DNA from: AC-52 sp044870295
GTDB taxonomy: Bacteria > Actinomycetota > UBA4738
DNA: 5,323 nucleotides
Assembly (NCBI GenBank): GCA_044870295.1
Contig: JBIOYQ010000034.1
Coordinates: 1 to 5,323 of the forward strand
Direction: 5' to 3'
Shown here: positions 4,344 through 5,323 of the stretch, one piece after another
How positions within the stretch are numbered: position 1 is the first letter of the stretch
Layout of the letters: every line of letters begins with the position of its first letter
Translations under genes and position numbers: made by a program
The notes under the pieces: generated by a model
What the model was told of the DNA's origin: nothing
Database searches by the model: none
What the model saw: only the letters and a program-made list of their open reading frames with translations

Positions 4344-5323
4344 AACAGGTTCCCATGGGCCATGGCCGCCATCGTCTGTGTGGCGGTCGCCGTCGGTGTG
4401 CTGGCGTTCTACCTGTCCGTGTACGCCGTGCGCGGCTACGACCAGCCGCTCGGCTACGACACGGCGAGGTACCTGTGGCGAACCACGTGCGTCGCCGCGG
4501 GCGGACTGGCCGAGCTTCGCCGTTGCGCACCGGTTCAGGCTGCCATCCCCAGCCGCGTGGGCTATCCGCTCGTCTCGTTGCTGCTGTCCGCCCTGCTTCC
4601 GGTGTCCCGGTATCAGCTGGCGGCGATCCTCCCGCCGGTGGCCGCGGCCGCCATCGCCCTCGCCGGTGCAGCCTTGGTAGCGTGGTCGATGCGGCTCGAC
4701 ACACCTCGATTCGTCGCCGTCGCAGTGGTCGTGGGTGTATCGCCGATCGTCGTGGCCATGGCCGACCCCGAGGGGTACGCCGACACCATGCTGGCCCTGG
4801 CCGTCGCGCTGGCCGGCCTGCTCGCCGTGGCGTCCGTCGCGGAAGGAGGAAAGGGGTACGGAACGGCCGCGGCCCTGGTCGCGCTCGCGGCGATGGTGCA
4901 CCTCTCGACGGGTGTGGTCATCGCCGCCGTCCTCGCCGGCGTGGCCATCGTGTACCTGCCCGAGCTCTGGGCGCGACGAAGGTCCGGACGGGGGGTCGCC
5001 GGAGCCGTCCCGGTCCGATTGGGGATCGTGCTGGTGGGCGCCGTGGGGCTGTGGACGGCCACGATGCTGGCTGCGGTTCGAACGCGGCCCGACGCGTACC
5101 GGACGTCCGTGGCCGACCTGAAGGAGAAGTTCCGATCGCACTGGCCGCGGCTGGGGCTGCCGGTGGCCGTGCCGGCCGCCGCGGCAGGGGCGGCCGCCTT
5201 GACCAACAGCAGGTCCTGGACCGACTCGAATCGATGGCGGCAGAGCTTCCTCGTCCGTCTGCTCCTGGTGTGGCTGGCCATCGTGGCCCTCGCGGTGGTG
5301 GCGTGGTTCGCCGGCTGGAAGCT
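4329..5323 (+). CDS. Polytopic membrane protein, possibly GT-C-type glycosyltransferase-like (3' end outside window)
   Basis: The frame from GTG 4329 stays open for 331 codons to the right edge, so the gene is truncated by the window. The protein is strongly hydrophobic. Likely membrane segments lie near residues 11-32, 79-93, 97-119, 127-144, 152-171, 178-210 (probably two), 229-250, 276-292 and 308-328. Basic loops such as WARRRSGR (214-221) suggest cytoplasmic turns. After the first segment an external loop holds VRGYDQPLGYDTARYLWRT (34-52). The tandem GYD motif there recalls the acidic first loop of GT-C glycosyltransferases (ArnT/PMT-like), but this likeness is from memory and weak. The usual C-terminal domain cannot be seen. 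GTG 4329 is supported by GAGGG ten bases upstream. ATG 4362 is an alternative that would leave a shorter N-terminus just before the first membrane segment. The gene sits 13 bases after ppk2 and is probably in its operon, which may be unrelated functionally. Confidence 0.8.
   Translation, partial: MKQRANRFPWAMAAIVCVAVAVGVLAFYLSVYAVRGYDQPLGYDTARYLWRTTCVAAGGLAELRRCAPVQAAIPSRVGYPLVSLLLSALLPVSRYQLAAILPPVAAAAIALAGAALVAWSMRLDTPRFVAVAVVVGVSPIVVAMADPEGYADTMLALAVALAGLLAVASVAEGGKGYGTAAALVALAAMVHLSTGVVIAAVLAGVAIVYLPELWARRRSGRGVAGAVPVRLGIVLVGAVGLWTATMLAAVRTRPDAYRTSVADLKEKFRSHWPRLGLPVAVPAAAAGAAALTNSRSWTDSNRWRQSFLVRLLLVWLAIVALAVVAWFAGWK

Noticed and set aside
4218..5141. Long minus-strand open frame of about 307 codons at the right end
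   Set aside because: It lies antisense to the end of ppk2 and the membrane-protein gene. Its translation is a low-complexity run of Arg, Gly, His, Asp and Gln, typical of the shadow of a GC-rich gene, with no recognisable domain.

Overview
The window is GC-rich bacterial chromosomal DNA. It most likely comes from an actinomycete-type (Actinomycetota) genome or a related high-GC, uncultured lineage. The evidence is strong G/C bias at third codon positions, GTG starts, TAnnnT-type -10 boxes, and a membrane-anchored cyclophilin with an Arg-rich N-terminus of the actinobacterial kind. None of the five substantial coding regions contains an in-frame TTA codon. The assignment to phylum is an inference.

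Layout, left to right. (1) The last 17 codons of an unidentified + strand gene lie 17 bases before a membrane-anchored peptidyl-prolyl isomerase gene (74-856, +). (2) A lipoprotein with a six-bladed TolB-like propeller (863-1759, -) converges on it with a 6-base gap. (3) A tRNA-Leu gene with anticodon UAA (1872-1959, +) follows. (4) A secreted protein of eight near-identical ~55-residue propeller repeats (1971-3398, -) is encoded by an obvious DNA tandem repeat. (5) A compact divergent promoter region (3399-3475) carries a strong minus-strand promoter, inverted repeats and an unusual Shine-Dalgarno/hairpin/GTG arrangement. (6) A class I-type polyphosphate kinase 2 gene (3476-4315, +) follows. 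(7) A polytopic membrane protein (4329 to beyond the right edge, +) starts 13 bases after the kinase stop and is probably co-transcribed with it.

Functionally, three of the five main proteins are extracytoplasmic or exposed on the outer face: the cyclophilin domain and both propellers. PPK2 interconverts polyphosphate and nucleotides in the cytoplasm, and its neighbour is membrane-embedded. I see no phage, transposon, CRISPR, toxin-antitoxin or defence module. The region reads as ordinary chromosomal housekeeping and envelope genes. The most interesting points are small in scale: the possible structure-bridged ribosome binding site of ppk2, a hairpin that buries the start codon of the membrane protein, the fully regular eight-bladed propeller, and the bldA-type tRNA-Leu(UAA).
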